From: ZC4RG30 sp963812195 | GTDB taxonomy: Bacteria > Pseudomonadota > Gammaproteobacteria > Steroidobacterales > Steroidobacteraceae | Assembly: GCA_963812195.1 (NCBI GenBank) | Contig: CAWEUI010000007.1 | Location: forward strand, 1 to 64,000 | DNA length: 64,000 nt | Reading direction: 5' to 3' | In this document: piece after piece, positions 24,330-34,260 of the stretch | Position numbering within the stretch: the stretch's first letter is position 1 | How the letters are laid out: each line of letters starts with the position of its first letter | Notes under the pieces: model-generated | Databases searched by the model: none | The model's input: the letters and a program-made list of their open reading frames with translations, nothing else | What the model was told of the DNA's origin: nothing | Translations under genes and position numbers: made by a program

Positions 24330-26705
24330 TCACCAGCGGCGCGTGAGCTGCAGCACGAGCGTGCGCGGCTGCTGCGGCGTGTGCTGCGATTCAGTGCGCA
24401 CCGAGAACTGGTTGCCGAACGCGAATGTATCGGTATGGGAGTTCAGCAGATTGCTGGCGTTGAGCTGCCACTGCCAGGCGCCGCGGCTGAGCATGGCGGC
24501 GGCGCTAAGCTCGAAGGCGGCCGGCGTCTGGCGATCCAGGTCGGGGTCGAAGCTCAGGCGCGAGCGTCCGGAATAATCGGCGCGCAGCTGGGCGCGCATC
24601 TGCCAGCTGCCGAGCGCGAATTCGCGCGCCTGCAGGGCGTACACCCGCACGTCAGGCACCACCGGCATGCGCGGATCCTCGCCGGCCACCGCTATCGTCG
24701 GGTGGTCCAGGCGTGCCCGCTGCAATACCGCGCCCAGCTCCCAGCTCCAGCCGCCAAGCGGGGTGAGTCGCACCTGGGCTTCCACACCGAAATTGCTGGC
24801 ATTGCCGACATTGCGCGTGCCGATCAGATCATTGGATCGCAGGTAATCGGACTGGACATGCCGCCAACGGGTGGCGAACAACGCCATCTGCGCGGCCAGC
24901 GAGTTGTCGGTGGCACGCCAGCGCAAGCCGGTATCCACGCTGGTCAACCGATCCGCATCGAAGCGCGGATCAGCGCCATTGTTGCTGCCGGGGTTGAGTC
25001 CGCCGGGCCGGATCGCCTGCGCGAAGCGCACGTAGGCCAGCGAGTGCCGGTCGGCCGAGCGCCAGTCCAGCGAAACGCTGGGCGTCGCCGTGTGCACGAT
25101 CGAGGAACCCAGCGCCGGGTTCAGCACCTCGCGCGTCTCGTCCTCGTCCGAATCCCGCGCCAGGCGCAACCCGGCCGTCAGGCGCAGGCTGCGCGGCAGC
25201 AGCATGCCCGCCTCGCCGAACACCGCGATGTCCGTATTGTGCTGACGCAGGTTCTGTACCTGGGCACCGCTTGCCGGCGCCGGATCAAGCAGGCCGGCAA
25301 TGCTGTTGCGGGCGATCTGGTGCGACACGCCGAGCAACCAGGTCAGCGGCCGTCCCGAGGCACTGGTGTAGCGCAGTTCGTTGCCCAGCAGATGGTAGGA
25401 ACGGTCGTCGTAGTAGCGGGTCGGCGCGCTGACCGCGAACTGGGAAGCCGCGGCACTGGCATCCTGGATGCCGTTCACCTCGTGGTTGACGTAGCTGCTG
25501 CTGAACACCAGCTCTCCATCGCCGAGCGGCCGGTGCAGCACGGCGGAGATCATGTGCAGATCGTGGTCGCGTGGTTCGGGCAGCACTGCGCTCCTGGACA
25601 GCGTGTTGGCATCACCGAGCACGTACTGGGAGTCATCGACACGCTGATGCTGGGCGATGCCTTCCAGATCGAACAGCCAGCCGGCACCCTGCGCGCGCAA
25701 TGCCAGCCGGCCTCCGGTAATCCGCATGCTGTTGGCGTTGTCGCGACCGTCCAGGTTCTGGATCCAGCCACCCTGGTGCTCCACGTAGCCCACCGCGCGC
25801 ATTCCCAGCTTGTCTTCAACCAGCGGCAGGTTGAGGATCCCGGAGCCGCCGCCGGAGGTGGCCCCGTCCTGCGTCGTGCCGACGAAGCCGGACGCCTGTA
25901 CGGTGCGCACGACCAGTTCGGGGCGCTTGGGCAGGATGTGCAATACACCACCCAGCGCGCCGGTTCCGTACAACGGTCCCTGCGGCCCCTTGAGCACTTC
26001 CACGCGATCCACGTCCAGCAGGCGCAGGTCCGGATCCGGCGCGCTGTAGTTGAGCCGGGCCTCGTCGAACTGGATGCTCACCGTCGCCTGGCTCGGTCCC
26101 AGAAAGGGGCTGTCGGCGACGCCGCGGATGAACTGGCGGTCGCGCCCCGGACCCAGATTGGTGCTGCTGGTGGTGGCGTCGAAATCCAGCGCGGCGCGCG
26201 TGCCACCCAGCGGAGAAACCGAAGCGATCTGGTCCGCGCCGATCACGGTGACCGGCAGCGGCAGATCCGACAACGCCTGGCTGCGCTTGGTGGCGGTGAC
26301 CAGGATTTCGGACAACTCTCCGGCCGACTCATCACCATTCGCCGGGCCAGCCGGCCCGGTGCGGCGCAGCCGGAAAGATGCCGCTCCCTTTGCCTGCACC
26401 TCGATGCCGCTGCCCTCCAGCATGCGCTGCAATGCCTGCATCGCCGTAAGGCGACCGGAGACAGGTCTGGTTTCGATGTCTGGAATGGCGCCGACCATGC
26501 CCGCTGAGGCACCACTTTGAGAATTGAAGCGCTGCAACGCCAGTTCAAGGCGTTCGGCGGGCAGGTTGAAATCGATGAGCCGCGGCGCCGCGGCTTCAGC
26601 GCCCGGCAGGCTTGCCGTCAGCAGACAGCAGATGCACAACAGAGCCTTCGCGCCGGGTACGCAGGTCCATGATCTGCGCCAGCTGCGCAACCAGCCGCGA
26701 ACCAT
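24330..26705 (-). CDS. TonB-dependent transducer with STN domain (FecA-like)
   Basis: The outer-membrane receptor of a cell-surface signalling trio. A signal sequence (ALLCICCLLTASLPGAEA) is followed by an STN/secretin-TonB signalling domain (DFNLPAERLELALQRFNSQS through GIEVQAKGAASFRLRR), TonB box LSEILVTATKR, plug (DRVEVLKGPQGPLYGTGALG) and barrel ending VLQLTRRW. The STN domain talks to FecR in the periplasm. About 791 residues from ATG 26705, which overlaps fecR by 110 bases; a start further in is possible. Ligand unknown; the neighbouring GH5 glycanase hints at a glycan or oligosaccharide as much as iron. Confidence 0.88.
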   Translation of the reverse strand: MVRGWLRSWRRSWTCVPGAKALLCICCLLTASLPGAEAAAPRLIDFNLPAERLELALQRFNSQSGASAGMVGAIPDIETRPVSGRLTAMQALQRMLEGSGIEVQAKGAASFRLRRTGPAGPANGDESAGELSEILVTATKRSQALSDLPLPVTVIGADQIASVSPLGGTRAALDFDATTSSTNLGPGRDRQFIRGVADSPFLGPSQATVSIQFDEARLNYSAPDPDLRLLDVDRVEVLKGPQGPLYGTGALGGVLHILPKRPELVVRTVQASGFVGTTQDGATSGGGSGILNLPLVEDKLGMRAVGYVEHQGGWIQNLDGRDNANSMRITGGRLALRAQGAGWLFDLEGIAQHQRVDDSQYVLGDANTLSRSAVLPEPRDHDLHMISAVLHRPLGDGELVFSSSYVNHEVNGIQDASAAASQFAVSAPTRYYDDRSYHLLGNELRYTSASGRPLTWLLGVSHQIARNSIAGLLDPAPASGAQVQNLRQHNTDIAVFGEAGMLLPRSLRLTAGLRLARDSDEDETREVLNPALGSSIVHTATPSVSLDWRSADRHSLAYVRFAQAIRPGGLNPGSNNGADPRFDADRLTSVDTGLRWRATDNSLAAQMALFATRWRHVQSDYLRSNDLIGTRNVGNASNFGVEAQVRLTPLGGWSWELGAVLQRARLDHPTIAVAGEDPRMPVVPDVRVYALQAREFALGSWQMRAQLRADYSGRSRLSFDPDLDRQTPAAFELSAAAMLSRGAWQWQLNASNLLNSHTDTFAFGNQFSVRTESQHTPQQPRTLVLQLTRRW

Positions 26706-27564
26706 CGCCAATCGTGAAGACACCAGAGAAGCGTCGTTGCGCAACAGAAGGATCCACCGTAACCGTCAAACCCGCATGGCGGCCGAGCTGCAGTGCCACC
26801 AGGGACAGCGGTTCGTTGCGGAACACCAGGCGCCCCTCGCGCCAACCGGCCACATCCGCGGCCGCCACCTTGCCATATTCGGCGATGGAAGGATCGCCCG
26901 CAACCAGCAGCCGCTGACCAGCCCGCACCGGAACCGGCCCGGCATTACCCGGCAGCACGACACCCACTTCGCCCTCGGCCACCGCTACCTTCAGCAGCGA
27001 CCCGGCGCCCACCACCTCGAAGCGCGTACCAACGTCGCGCACCTGGAAGGGACCAACCGAGATCGTGAGCTGACGGTCCGGATCGTGCGGCACGTCGAAC
27101 CAGGCATCCCCGTCCAGACGCAGGTGGGAGTCCTGCCGGCCGGAAACATTCAGTGCACTGCCGGGAGCCAGCACCACCTTCACTCCGCCGGCCAGCGCCA
27201 GGGATGTGGATCCACCGGCCTGCGCCGTGAAGCTGCGCGGATTACCGGCCTGCCACAGCGGCACGGCAAAGTAGGCTGTCAGCCCCAGCAATGCGATGCC
27301 GGCGGCAACGGCGACACCCCGCCAGTGACGGCGCGCGCGGGGTCGGTACGCCGACATCGACGTGCCGGCTCGCAGGGCACCTGCATGACGGGCAATACGC
27401 TCTTCCAGCATTGCGGCATCGGCATAGGCCTGGCGGTGGCGCGGCGAGGCCTCGAGCCACGCAGTGAATTCCTGCCAGTCGCAGTCCTCGTGCGCGGTGC
27501 CCGCATGCCAGTGCAGGGCCTGCTCCAGCAGTTCGTCGTCCGAACGGTGTTCTGAGTGGGTCAT
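26596..27564 (-). CDS. fecR: FecR-family anti-sigma factor
   Basis: The inner-membrane sensor that relays receptor occupancy to the sigma factor. It has an N-terminal DUF4880 cytoplasmic part (DWQEFTAWLEASPRHRQAYA), one membrane helix (GVAVAAGIALLGLTAYFAVP), the FecR domain (DAWFDVPHDPDRQLTISVGP, VRDVGTRFEV) and an STN-like C-terminus (FSGVFTIGDGSRLVAQLAQI). Start ATG at 27564 with GAGG upstream; 322 residues. Lies 59 bases after fecI. Confidence 0.9.
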   Translation of the reverse strand: MTHSEHRSDDELLEQALHWHAGTAHEDCDWQEFTAWLEASPRHRQAYADAAMLEERIARHAGALRAGTSMSAYRPRARRHWRGVAVAAGIALLGLTAYFAVPLWQAGNPRSFTAQAGGSTSLALAGGVKVVLAPGSALNVSGRQDSHLRLDGDAWFDVPHDPDRQLTISVGPFQVRDVGTRFEVVGAGSLLKVAVAEGEVGVVLPGNAGPVPVRAGQRLLVAGDPSIAEYGKVAAADVAGWREGRLVFRNEPLSLVALQLGRHAGLTVTVDPSVAQRRFSGVFTIGDGSRLVAQLAQIMDLRTRREGSVVHLLSADGKPAGR

Positions 27565-27623
27565 GGCTGCCACGACCTCGAATGTGATGTGTTTCTTAAT
27601 GACGACACGGACAGCGCCCCGCC

Positions 27624-28181
27624 TCAGCCCAGCAGGTTGCGGCGCAGGTGCCGCATGGCCAGGGCAATGTGCTTTTCGACTCCGCTGCGGCTGATGCCCA
27701 GCCGGGAGGCCACCTCGGCGTGGCTCCAGCCCTCGATCTTGTGCAGCCAGAACGCGCGCCGCGCGCCTTCCGGCAGTGCCGCCACAGCGGCGGCCAGCTG
27801 CTGAAGTTCCTCCTGGTCGATCAGCTCGTCGGCAGGCTCGCGGCCCGGGGCCGCCACTTCGCCTTGCGCGGCACCTTCAAGCTGCACCGATTCGGTCCAC
27901 AGCCGATCACGCCGTGCCCGGCGCGCGCGTTCGCGCACGCGATCCAGCGCCAGGTTGTTGGCCATCTGGAACAGGTAGGCACGCCCATTGGAGACCGGCC
28001 CGACGCGCTGCGTGCGCAGACGCAACCACAGCTCCTGGACGATGTCCTCGGCCTCGGCCGAATCGCCGGTGCGCGCGCACAGGAAACGCAGCAGCTGCGC
28101 ACGGTGCTGCGTGTACAGCTGCACCAGCCCGGCCCGCGCGCCGGCATCGCCCTGCCCGCCCCGCGACGCGCCGTCGTTCAC
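27624..28181 (-). CDS. fecI: FecI-type ECF sigma factor
   Basis: Extracytoplasmic-function sigma factor controlling the receptor operon. Region 2 (AEDIVQELWLRLRT, NGRAYLFQMANNLALDRVRE) and region 4 (LPEGARRAFWLHKIEGWSHA, EVASRLGISRSGVEKHIALA) are complete. The GTG at 28181 with GAGGTGG upstream gives 185 residues, a usual length; longer in-frame starts add unrelated sequence. Confidence 0.9.
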   Translation of the reverse strand: MNDGASRGGQGDAGARAGLVQLYTQHRAQLLRFLCARTGDSAEAEDIVQELWLRLRTQRVGPVSNGRAYLFQMANNLALDRVRERARRARRDRLWTESVQLEGAAQGEVAAPGREPADELIDQEELQQLAAAVAALPEGARRAFWLHKIEGWSHAEVASRLGISRSGVEKHIALAMRHLRRNLLG

Positions 28182-28450
28182 CGGCCTGCCACCTCGCAAC
28201 TGCGCCGCAAGATTCCCATCATGGAGCGAGTCTAGCGCGGCGGACACCGTGACACCTGGCACAGCGCGTGTTGGGCGGTTTTGCTTCCATCCATGCCCTG
28301 TAGACGGCGTGTTCGGTGGCAAACCGCAGCGCCCGAGGCGGCCTGCGGGCGCCGCGACACCCGTCCGGATCCGGATTCGGTCACATCCTGCCTTATGATT
28401 GGCGCCTCATCGGGCAGTTGCGCACGGCCCGCCTCCCGCAAGGAGAACCC

Positions 28451-29452
28451 ATGCCATTGACCAGAATACTGATATGCGCCCTGCTGTTCGCAGCGGGCCC
28501 GCTGGCCAGCGCGGCCGACCAGCCGCTGAGTGCCGCCGGGCAGGTGCAGCAGATGCAGCGCGGCGTGAACATCGTCGGCTACGACCCGTTGTGGCAGGAC
28601 CCGGCAAAGGCCCGCTTCCAGCAACGGCATTTCCGGATCATCCGCCAGGGTGGCTTCGATTCGGTGCGCATGGTGTTGCCGGCGTTCCGCTTCATGAACC
28701 AGGACAACGAGCTGCCGGCAAGCTGGTTCGCCACGCTCGACCGGCTGGTGAAGGGGGCCCTGGCGCAGAACCTGACCGTGATCATCGACGAGCACGATTA
28801 CAACGCCTGCGGCACGAACGTGGTGGCCTGCCGGCCGAAGCTGATGGCGTTCTGGACACAGGTCGCCGCGCACTTCAAGGATGCCCCGAACAAGGTGGTG
28901 TTCGAGATACTCAACGAACCGAACAAGGCCGCCGACCCGGTGTGGAACGACCTGCACGCCCAGGCACTGGCCATCATCCGCAGGACCAACCCGACGCGCA
29001 ACGTGATCATCGGGCCGGCGTTCTGGAACAACGTGGGCTGGCTCGACAAGCTGGTGCTGCCAAAGGATGACCGGCACATCATCGTCACGGTGCACTACTA
29101 CCTGCCGATGAGATTCACGCATCAGGGAGCGAAATGGACGCCGGAGTACACCGGGCTCAGTGGTGTGACCTGGGGCAGCGACGCGGACTACGCCGAACTG
29201 GAGAAGAATTTCGATGGCGTGCAGGCCTGGGCGAAGGCGCACGACCGGCCCATCCTGCTGGGCGAATTCGGCGCCTACGACAAGGCGCCCATGGAGTCAC
29301 GCGTGAAGTACACGGCCGCGGTGGCGCGGGCGGCCGAAGCGCGCGGCTGGGCCTGGGCCTACTGGCAGTTCGACAGCGACTTCATCGTTTACGACATCGA
29401 CAAGGACCAGTGGGTGGAACCGATACACCGCGCCTTGATTCCGGCGCAGTAG
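28451..29452 (+). CDS. Secreted glycoside hydrolase family 5 protein (endoglucanase-like)
   Basis: A 333-residue secreted enzyme with signal peptide MPLTRILICALLFAAGPLAS. It has a TIM-barrel GH5 fold with RGVNIVG, GFDSVRMVLP, the acid/base Glu in VFEILNEPN and the nucleophile Glu in ILLGEFGAY, plus the conserved YWQFDSDF near the end. Beta-1,4-glucan or mannan cleavage is the family norm; specificity is not predictable. Start ATG at 28451 with AGGAG. Divergent from fecI with a 269-base gap, so it could belong to the same surface-signalling regulon. Confidence 0.88.
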   Translation: MPLTRILICALLFAAGPLASAADQPLSAAGQVQQMQRGVNIVGYDPLWQDPAKARFQQRHFRIIRQGGFDSVRMVLPAFRFMNQDNELPASWFATLDRLVKGALAQNLTVIIDEHDYNACGTNVVACRPKLMAFWTQVAAHFKDAPNKVVFEILNEPNKAADPVWNDLHAQALAIIRRTNPTRNVIIGPAFWNNVGWLDKLVLPKDDRHIIVTVHYYLPMRFTHQGAKWTPEYTGLSGVTWGSDADYAELEKNFDGVQAWAKAHDRPILLGEFGAYDKAPMESRVKYTAAVARAAEARGWAWAYWQFDSDFIVYDIDKDQWVEPIHRALIPAQ

Positions 29453-29471
29453 CCTGGCGGCCGGGCCGACA

Positions 29472-30392
29472 ATGAAAGTCGCGGTGATGGGTGCCGGCGC
29501 AGTGGGTTGCTATTACGGCGCAATGCTGGCGCGCGCCGGACACTGCGTTGTCCTGATCGGGCGACCCGCCTTTGCCGAGGCCGCATCCCGGGAAGGCTTG
29601 CTGCTCGAGTCCCCGCACTTCACCGGGCGCGTCGCGGTCGAGGCCGATACTTCGCCGTCCGCGGCAAGGGATGCCGAGCTGGTGCTCTTCTGCGTGAAGT
29701 CCGGTGATACCGAAAGCGCGGGGGCCGCCCTGGCGCCGTACCTGGCGCCGCATGCATCGATCCTCAGCATGCAGAACGGTGTCGACAATGCGGCGCGACT
29801 TGCTGCCGCCTGCGGGCGCGCCGCCATTCCCGTAGTGGTCTATGTCGCATGTGAAATGGCCGGGCCCGCGCACGTGCGCCACCACGGTCGCGGAGATCTG
29901 GCAATCGGGCCCGCGCCATCCAGCGCAGCCATCGCCGCGCTGCTGTCGGCGGCGGGAATTCCCAGCGAAGTCTCGGATCACGTCGCCGACGCGCTTTGGT
30001 GCAAGCTGATCATCAACTGCGCATACAATGCGCTGTCGGCCATCTCACAACTCGCGTACGGCGAGCTCATGCGCCAACCGCAAGTTCTGGAGACCATGCG
30101 CTCGGTCTTTGACGAATGCGTCGGCGTCGCGGCGCAAGACGGCATCACTGTTCCGGACACCCTGTGGCAAAGCCTGCTGGATATCGGCACCAGCATGGCC
30201 GGCCAGCGCTCCTCCACCGCCCAGGATCTGGCGCGGGGCAGGAAGAGCGAGATCGATCACCTCAACGGGTATGTCGTGCGCAGAGGCCGGCAGCTGGGCC
30301 TTGCCACGCCGGTCAACCGGACATTGCTGTGCGTGGTGCAACTGCTGGAACGCACCCGGAAGTTTCAACCCGTAGCCGGTGCCGGCGCGTGA
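29472..30392 (+). CDS. panE: 2-dehydropantoate 2-reductase
   Basis: NADPH-dependent ketopantoate reductase of pantothenate synthesis. It has the N-terminal Rossmann motif GAGAVGCYYGAML, LVLFCVKSGDT, MQNGVDN, and the C-terminal catalytic Lys and Asn in WCKLIINCAYNALSAI. 306 residues, ATG at 29472. Several paralogues occur in many genomes, so the true substrate may differ. Confidence 0.85.
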   Translation: MKVAVMGAGAVGCYYGAMLARAGHCVVLIGRPAFAEAASREGLLLESPHFTGRVAVEADTSPSAARDAELVLFCVKSGDTESAGAALAPYLAPHASILSMQNGVDNAARLAAACGRAAIPVVVYVACEMAGPAHVRHHGRGDLAIGPAPSSAAIAALLSAAGIPSEVSDHVADALWCKLIINCAYNALSAISQLAYGELMRQPQVLETMRSVFDECVGVAAQDGITVPDTLWQSLLDIGTSMAGQRSSTAQDLARGRKSEIDHLNGYVVRRGRQLGLATPVNRTLLCVVQLLERTRKFQPVAGAGA

Positions 30393-30415
30393 TCCGCTCG
30401 GCTGGCGCCGCTCGC

Positions 30416-31318
30416 CTAGTTGAGCGTCGGCGGCCCGTCGGCGGTCGATGACACGAACAGTTGCGCCGCGTCCACCGCGTCGAAGCGATAGGGTTTGCGG
30501 CAGAACTCGCAGGTCACCGTCACCGCACCCTGCTCGGCCAGAATCGAATCGATCTCTGCCTGACCCAGGCCGCGCAGCAACCCCGCCACGCGCTCGCGAT
30601 CGCAGCGGCAGGCGAACTTCACTGGTTCGGCGGCAAACAGCCTGAGGTCATGGGCGGCGAACAACCGGCGCAGCAGGCTCTGCGGATCAAGGCCCAGCAG
30701 TTCATCGCGACCCAGCGTCGCCAGCAGCGCAGTCGCCTCCTCCCACAGGTCCTGTGTGCCGGCGCCCGCGGCTTCGCCCTGGGCTTCAGGCGCGGGCAAT
30801 TTCTGCAACAGCAGACCGGCCGCGCTGTGGGTGTCTGCGGCGAGCACCAGGACAGTGGGTAGCTGCTCGGAGACCTCGAAGTAATGGCCCAGGCAGGCGG
30901 CAAGCGAATCGCCATCCAGGGGCACGATGCCCTGCCACGGCGCGGCACCGGCACCCTGCTCCACACTCACCACCAGCCGACCGCCTTCGATCTGGTCGCG
31001 AAAAGTGCTGCCACGGTCGGCCGCATCCGGCGTGAGGTGCACGACGCCGCGCATGGTGCGCTCGTCCGTGGCCTGTGCCACCAGCATGTTCACCGCGCCG
31101 GTGCTGCCCAGCAACTGCAAGGTCAACGTACCCTTGAACTTCAGCGAGGCCGACACCAGCGTCGCGGCGGCCAGCGACTCGCCCAGCAGTTCCAGCGCGG
31201 GTTCGGGCAGCGCCTGATGCTGGCGCGCTTCCAGCCAGGATCGCGACAGCCGCACCCAATGGCCACGCAGTGGCGCTTCCTCGAACAGGAAACGCCGCAG
31301 GCAATCCATCTCGCTCAC
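30416..31318 (-). CDS. hslO: Redox-regulated holdase chaperone Hsp33
   Basis: Cytoplasmic chaperone switched on by oxidation. The N-terminal domain is typical, and the four zinc-binding cysteines are present as CRC (FACRCDRERVAG) and CEFC (VTCEFCRKPYRFD). 300 residues, ATG at 31318. Convergent with panE. Confidence 0.94.
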   Translation of the reverse strand: MSEMDCLRRFLFEEAPLRGHWVRLSRSWLEARQHQALPEPALELLGESLAAATLVSASLKFKGTLTLQLLGSTGAVNMLVAQATDERTMRGVVHLTPDAADRGSTFRDQIEGGRLVVSVEQGAGAAPWQGIVPLDGDSLAACLGHYFEVSEQLPTVLVLAADTHSAAGLLLQKLPAPEAQGEAAGAGTQDLWEEATALLATLGRDELLGLDPQSLLRRLFAAHDLRLFAAEPVKFACRCDRERVAGLLRGLGQAEIDSILAEQGAVTVTCEFCRKPYRFDAVDAAQLFVSSTADGPPTLN

Positions 31319-31358
31319 GAAGCGGGCGAGCCGAACCGCTCGTTGCGGTTCGGCTCTG

Positions 31359-32801
31359 TCACGGCGCGAGCTTCTGCTTCAGCAGCTCGTTGAGGAGTTT
31401 TGGATTGGCCTTGCCACCGGTGGCCTTCATGGCCTGGCCGACGAAGAAGCCGAACAACTTGTCCTTGCCGGAGCGGTAGTCGGCGAGCTGCTTCGGGTTG
31501 GCCGCCATGATCTCGTCGATGATCTTGCCGATGGCGCCGCTGTCGGTGATCTGCTTCAGGCCGCGCGCCTCGATCACCTTGTCCGCGTCGGCGCCTTCGG
31601 CCCACATCACCTCGAACACTTCCTTGGCCAGTTTGCCGGAGATGGTGTTGTCGACGATGCGCACGAGCAGTCCGCCCAACTGCCCGGCACTGAGCCTGGA
31701 TGCGGTGACTTCCAGCCCGTCCTTGTTCAGCGCCCCGGAGAAATCTCCCATCACCCAGTTGGCGGCCAGCTTGGCCTCGCCGGGCACCGCCGCAGCCACC
31801 TCTTCATAGAAGGCAGCCAGCTCGCGACTGGCGGTCAGCACCTGCGCATCGTAGGCAGGGATGCCGTACTGTTCCACGAAGCGCGCCGCCTTCTGGTCCG
31901 GCAATTCCGGCAGGGATTTGCGCAACTCTTCGATGAAGGCCTCCTCCAGCACCACCGGCAGCAGATCCGGATCGGGGAAGTAGCGGTAATCGTTGGCCTC
32001 CTCCTTGGTGCGCATCGAGCGCGTCTCGTCCCTGGCGGAGTCGTACAGCCGTGTTTCCTGCACCACCTTGCCGCCGGACTCGATCAGCTCGATCTGCCGC
32101 TCGACCTCATGGTTGATGGCCTTTTCCACGAAGCGGAACGAGTTCAGGTTCTTCAGCTCCGCGCGCGTGCCGTACTTCGTCTCGCCCTTCCTGCGCACCG
32201 ACACGTTGGCGTCGCAGCGGAACGAGCCTTCCTGCATGTTGCCGTCGCAGATGCCCAGGTAGCGCACCAGCGTGTGCACCTTCTTCATGTAGGCGATGGC
32301 TTGCTTCGCCGAGCGCATGTCCGGCTCGGAGACGATTTCCACCAGCGGCGTCCCGGCCCGGTTCAGGTCGATGGCCGACACACCCACATGCCCCTCGTGC
32401 ATGCTCTTGCCGGCGTCCTCTTCCAGATGCGCGCGCGTGATGCCGACGCGCTTGACCGTGCCGTCCTCCAGCATGACGTCCAGATGCCCGTTGGCGACGA
32501 TGGGCAGCTCGTACTGGCTGATCTGGTAGCCCTTGGGCAGATCCGGGTAGAAGTAGTTCTTGCGCGCAAACACCGAGCGGCGCGCGATGGTGGCGCCCAC
32601 GGCCAGCCCGAACTGCACCGCCATGCGCACGGCATCGCCATTGAGCACCGGCAGCACGCCCGGGTAACCCAGGTCCACCAGGTCCGCCTGCGTGTTCGGC
32701 TCGGCGCCGTAGGCGGTCGGCGAACCGGAAAAGATCTTGGACTTCGTGGCGAGCTGGGCGTGGATCTCCAGGCCGATCACGGTCTCCCATTCGCCGCTCA
32801 T
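31359..32801 (-). CDS. gatB: Asp/Glu-tRNA amidotransferase subunit B
   Basis: Binds misacylated Glu-tRNA-Gln/Asp-tRNA-Asn and activates it for amidation. It has VIGLEIHAQLATKSKIFSGS, YPDLPKGYQISQYELPI and the C-terminal YqeY-like domain ending in LLNELLKQKLAP. 480 residues, ATG at 32801 overlapping the gatA stop (ATGA). An open frame continues upstream inside gatA but is only a shadow. Confidence 0.97.
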   Translation of the reverse strand: MSGEWETVIGLEIHAQLATKSKIFSGSPTAYGAEPNTQADLVDLGYPGVLPVLNGDAVRMAVQFGLAVGATIARRSVFARKNYFYPDLPKGYQISQYELPIVANGHLDVMLEDGTVKRVGITRAHLEEDAGKSMHEGHVGVSAIDLNRAGTPLVEIVSEPDMRSAKQAIAYMKKVHTLVRYLGICDGNMQEGSFRCDANVSVRRKGETKYGTRAELKNLNSFRFVEKAINHEVERQIELIESGGKVVQETRLYDSARDETRSMRTKEEANDYRYFPDPDLLPVVLEEAFIEELRKSLPELPDQKAARFVEQYGIPAYDAQVLTASRELAAFYEEVAAAVPGEAKLAANWVMGDFSGALNKDGLEVTASRLSAGQLGGLLVRIVDNTISGKLAKEVFEVMWAEGADADKVIEARGLKQITDSGAIGKIIDEIMAANPKQLADYRSGKDKLFGFFVGQAMKATGGKANPKLLNELLKQKLAP

Positions 32802-34260
32802 GCGAAGCCCTCCGCGAAACCGGCCGGCGATTTCAGGTGCCAGTCGGTCTCCTGCTGGTAGCGGTGGGCCGCGGCAAGCAGTCTCGCCTCCCCGAAATGC
32901 GGGCCGATGAGCTGCACGCCCACCGGCAACCGGCCGGCGAAGCCGCAGGGCAGCGAGATCGCCGGCAGTCCGGCGAGGTTGGCACCGATGGTGTAGATGT
33001 CGTTCAGGTACATGGTGATCGGGTCCGAGGTCTTGTCGCCCAGGCCGAAGGCCGGCGTCGGCGCGGTCGGTCCCAGCAGCAGGTCCACTTCGCCGAACGC
33101 GCGGCGGAAATCCTCGGTGATCAGCGCGCGCACCTTCTGCGCCTTGAGGTAGTAGGCGTCGTAGTAGCCGGCCGACAGCACGTAGGTGCCGGTCATGATG
33201 CGGCGCTTGACCTCGGCGCCGAAGCCTTCGGCCCGCGAGCGCTTGTAAAGATCCTGCAGGTCCTTCGGCTTCTCGCAGCGGTGCCCGAAGCGCACGCCGT
33301 CGAAGCGGGCCAGGTTGGAGGAGCATTCGGCCGGTGCCACCACGTAATAGGTGGGCACCGACAGCGGCAGGCTGGGCAGGCTCACCTCCTTCACGATGGC
33401 GCCCATCTTCTGGAACTGGCCGAGCGCGGCGCGCACGGGCGCCTCCACTTCCGGAGCCAGTCCGCCACCGAAGAACTCCGTCAGGATGCCGATCTTCAGG
33501 CCCTTGAGCGGCGCGTCGAGCGCGGCGTGGTAGTCCGGCACCGGCTCGTCCACGCTGGTCGAATCGCGCGGATCGAAACCGGCCATGGCCTGCAGGGCCA
33601 GCGCCGCGTCCTCGGCGCTGACCGTGATGGTGCCCGCCTGGTCCAGACTCGAGGCAAAGGCAATCATGCCGTAGCGCGACACCCGCCCGTACGTGGGCTT
33701 GAACCCCGTTACGCCGCACAGGGAAGCCGGCTGGCGGATCGACCCGCCCGTGTCGGTGGCCGTGGCCAGCGGCGCCAGCCTGGCCGCGACCGCCGCGGCC
33801 GAACCGCCCGAGGAGCCGCCCGGCACGCGGCCCACATCCCAGGGGTTCTTCACCGGCCCGTACCAGCTGGTCTCGTTGGAGGAGCCCATCGCGAACTCGT
33901 CCATGTTGGCCTTGCCGATCATCACCGTGCCGGCTGCTTGAGCCGCGCCACGACGGTGGCGTCGTAGGGCGAGACGAAATTGGCCAGCATGCGTGAGCCG
34001 CAGGTGGTCAGCACGCCGGCCGTGCAGAAAATATCCTTGTGGATCAACGGTACGCCGGTCAGCGGCCCGGCCTTGCCCGCCTTGCGGCGCGCATCAGCGG
34101 CCGCGGCGTCGGCCAGCGCGCCCTCCGCGGTGATGCTGATCATCACGTTGAGCTCAGGCTGCGCCCGCTCCACCCGCTCCAGCGCGGCGCGGGTGAGTTC
34201 CACCGAGGAGTACTTGCCGGCGGCAAGGCCCGCCGACAGTGCCGCCAGGGTCGCGGCCAT
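32798..34260 (-). CDS. gatA: Asp/Glu-tRNA amidotransferase subunit A, one frameshift
   Basis: Amidase-signature glutaminase subunit. The catalytic Lys is in PLIHKDIFC, the GGSSGGSAAAVAA loop and GGSIRQPASLCGVTGFKPTY with the Ser pair are present. The frame breaks near 33935 between ATVVARLKQ and AGTVMIGKANMDEF: one G is missing (CAGCC for CAGGCC). With it the protein has a normal 487 residues. Start ATG at 34260, overlapping the gatC stop by one base. Confidence 0.95.

Noticed and set aside
24381..26507. 708-codon open frame opposite the FecA-like receptor
   Set aside because: Antisense shadow; the receptor on the other strand has clear domains throughout.
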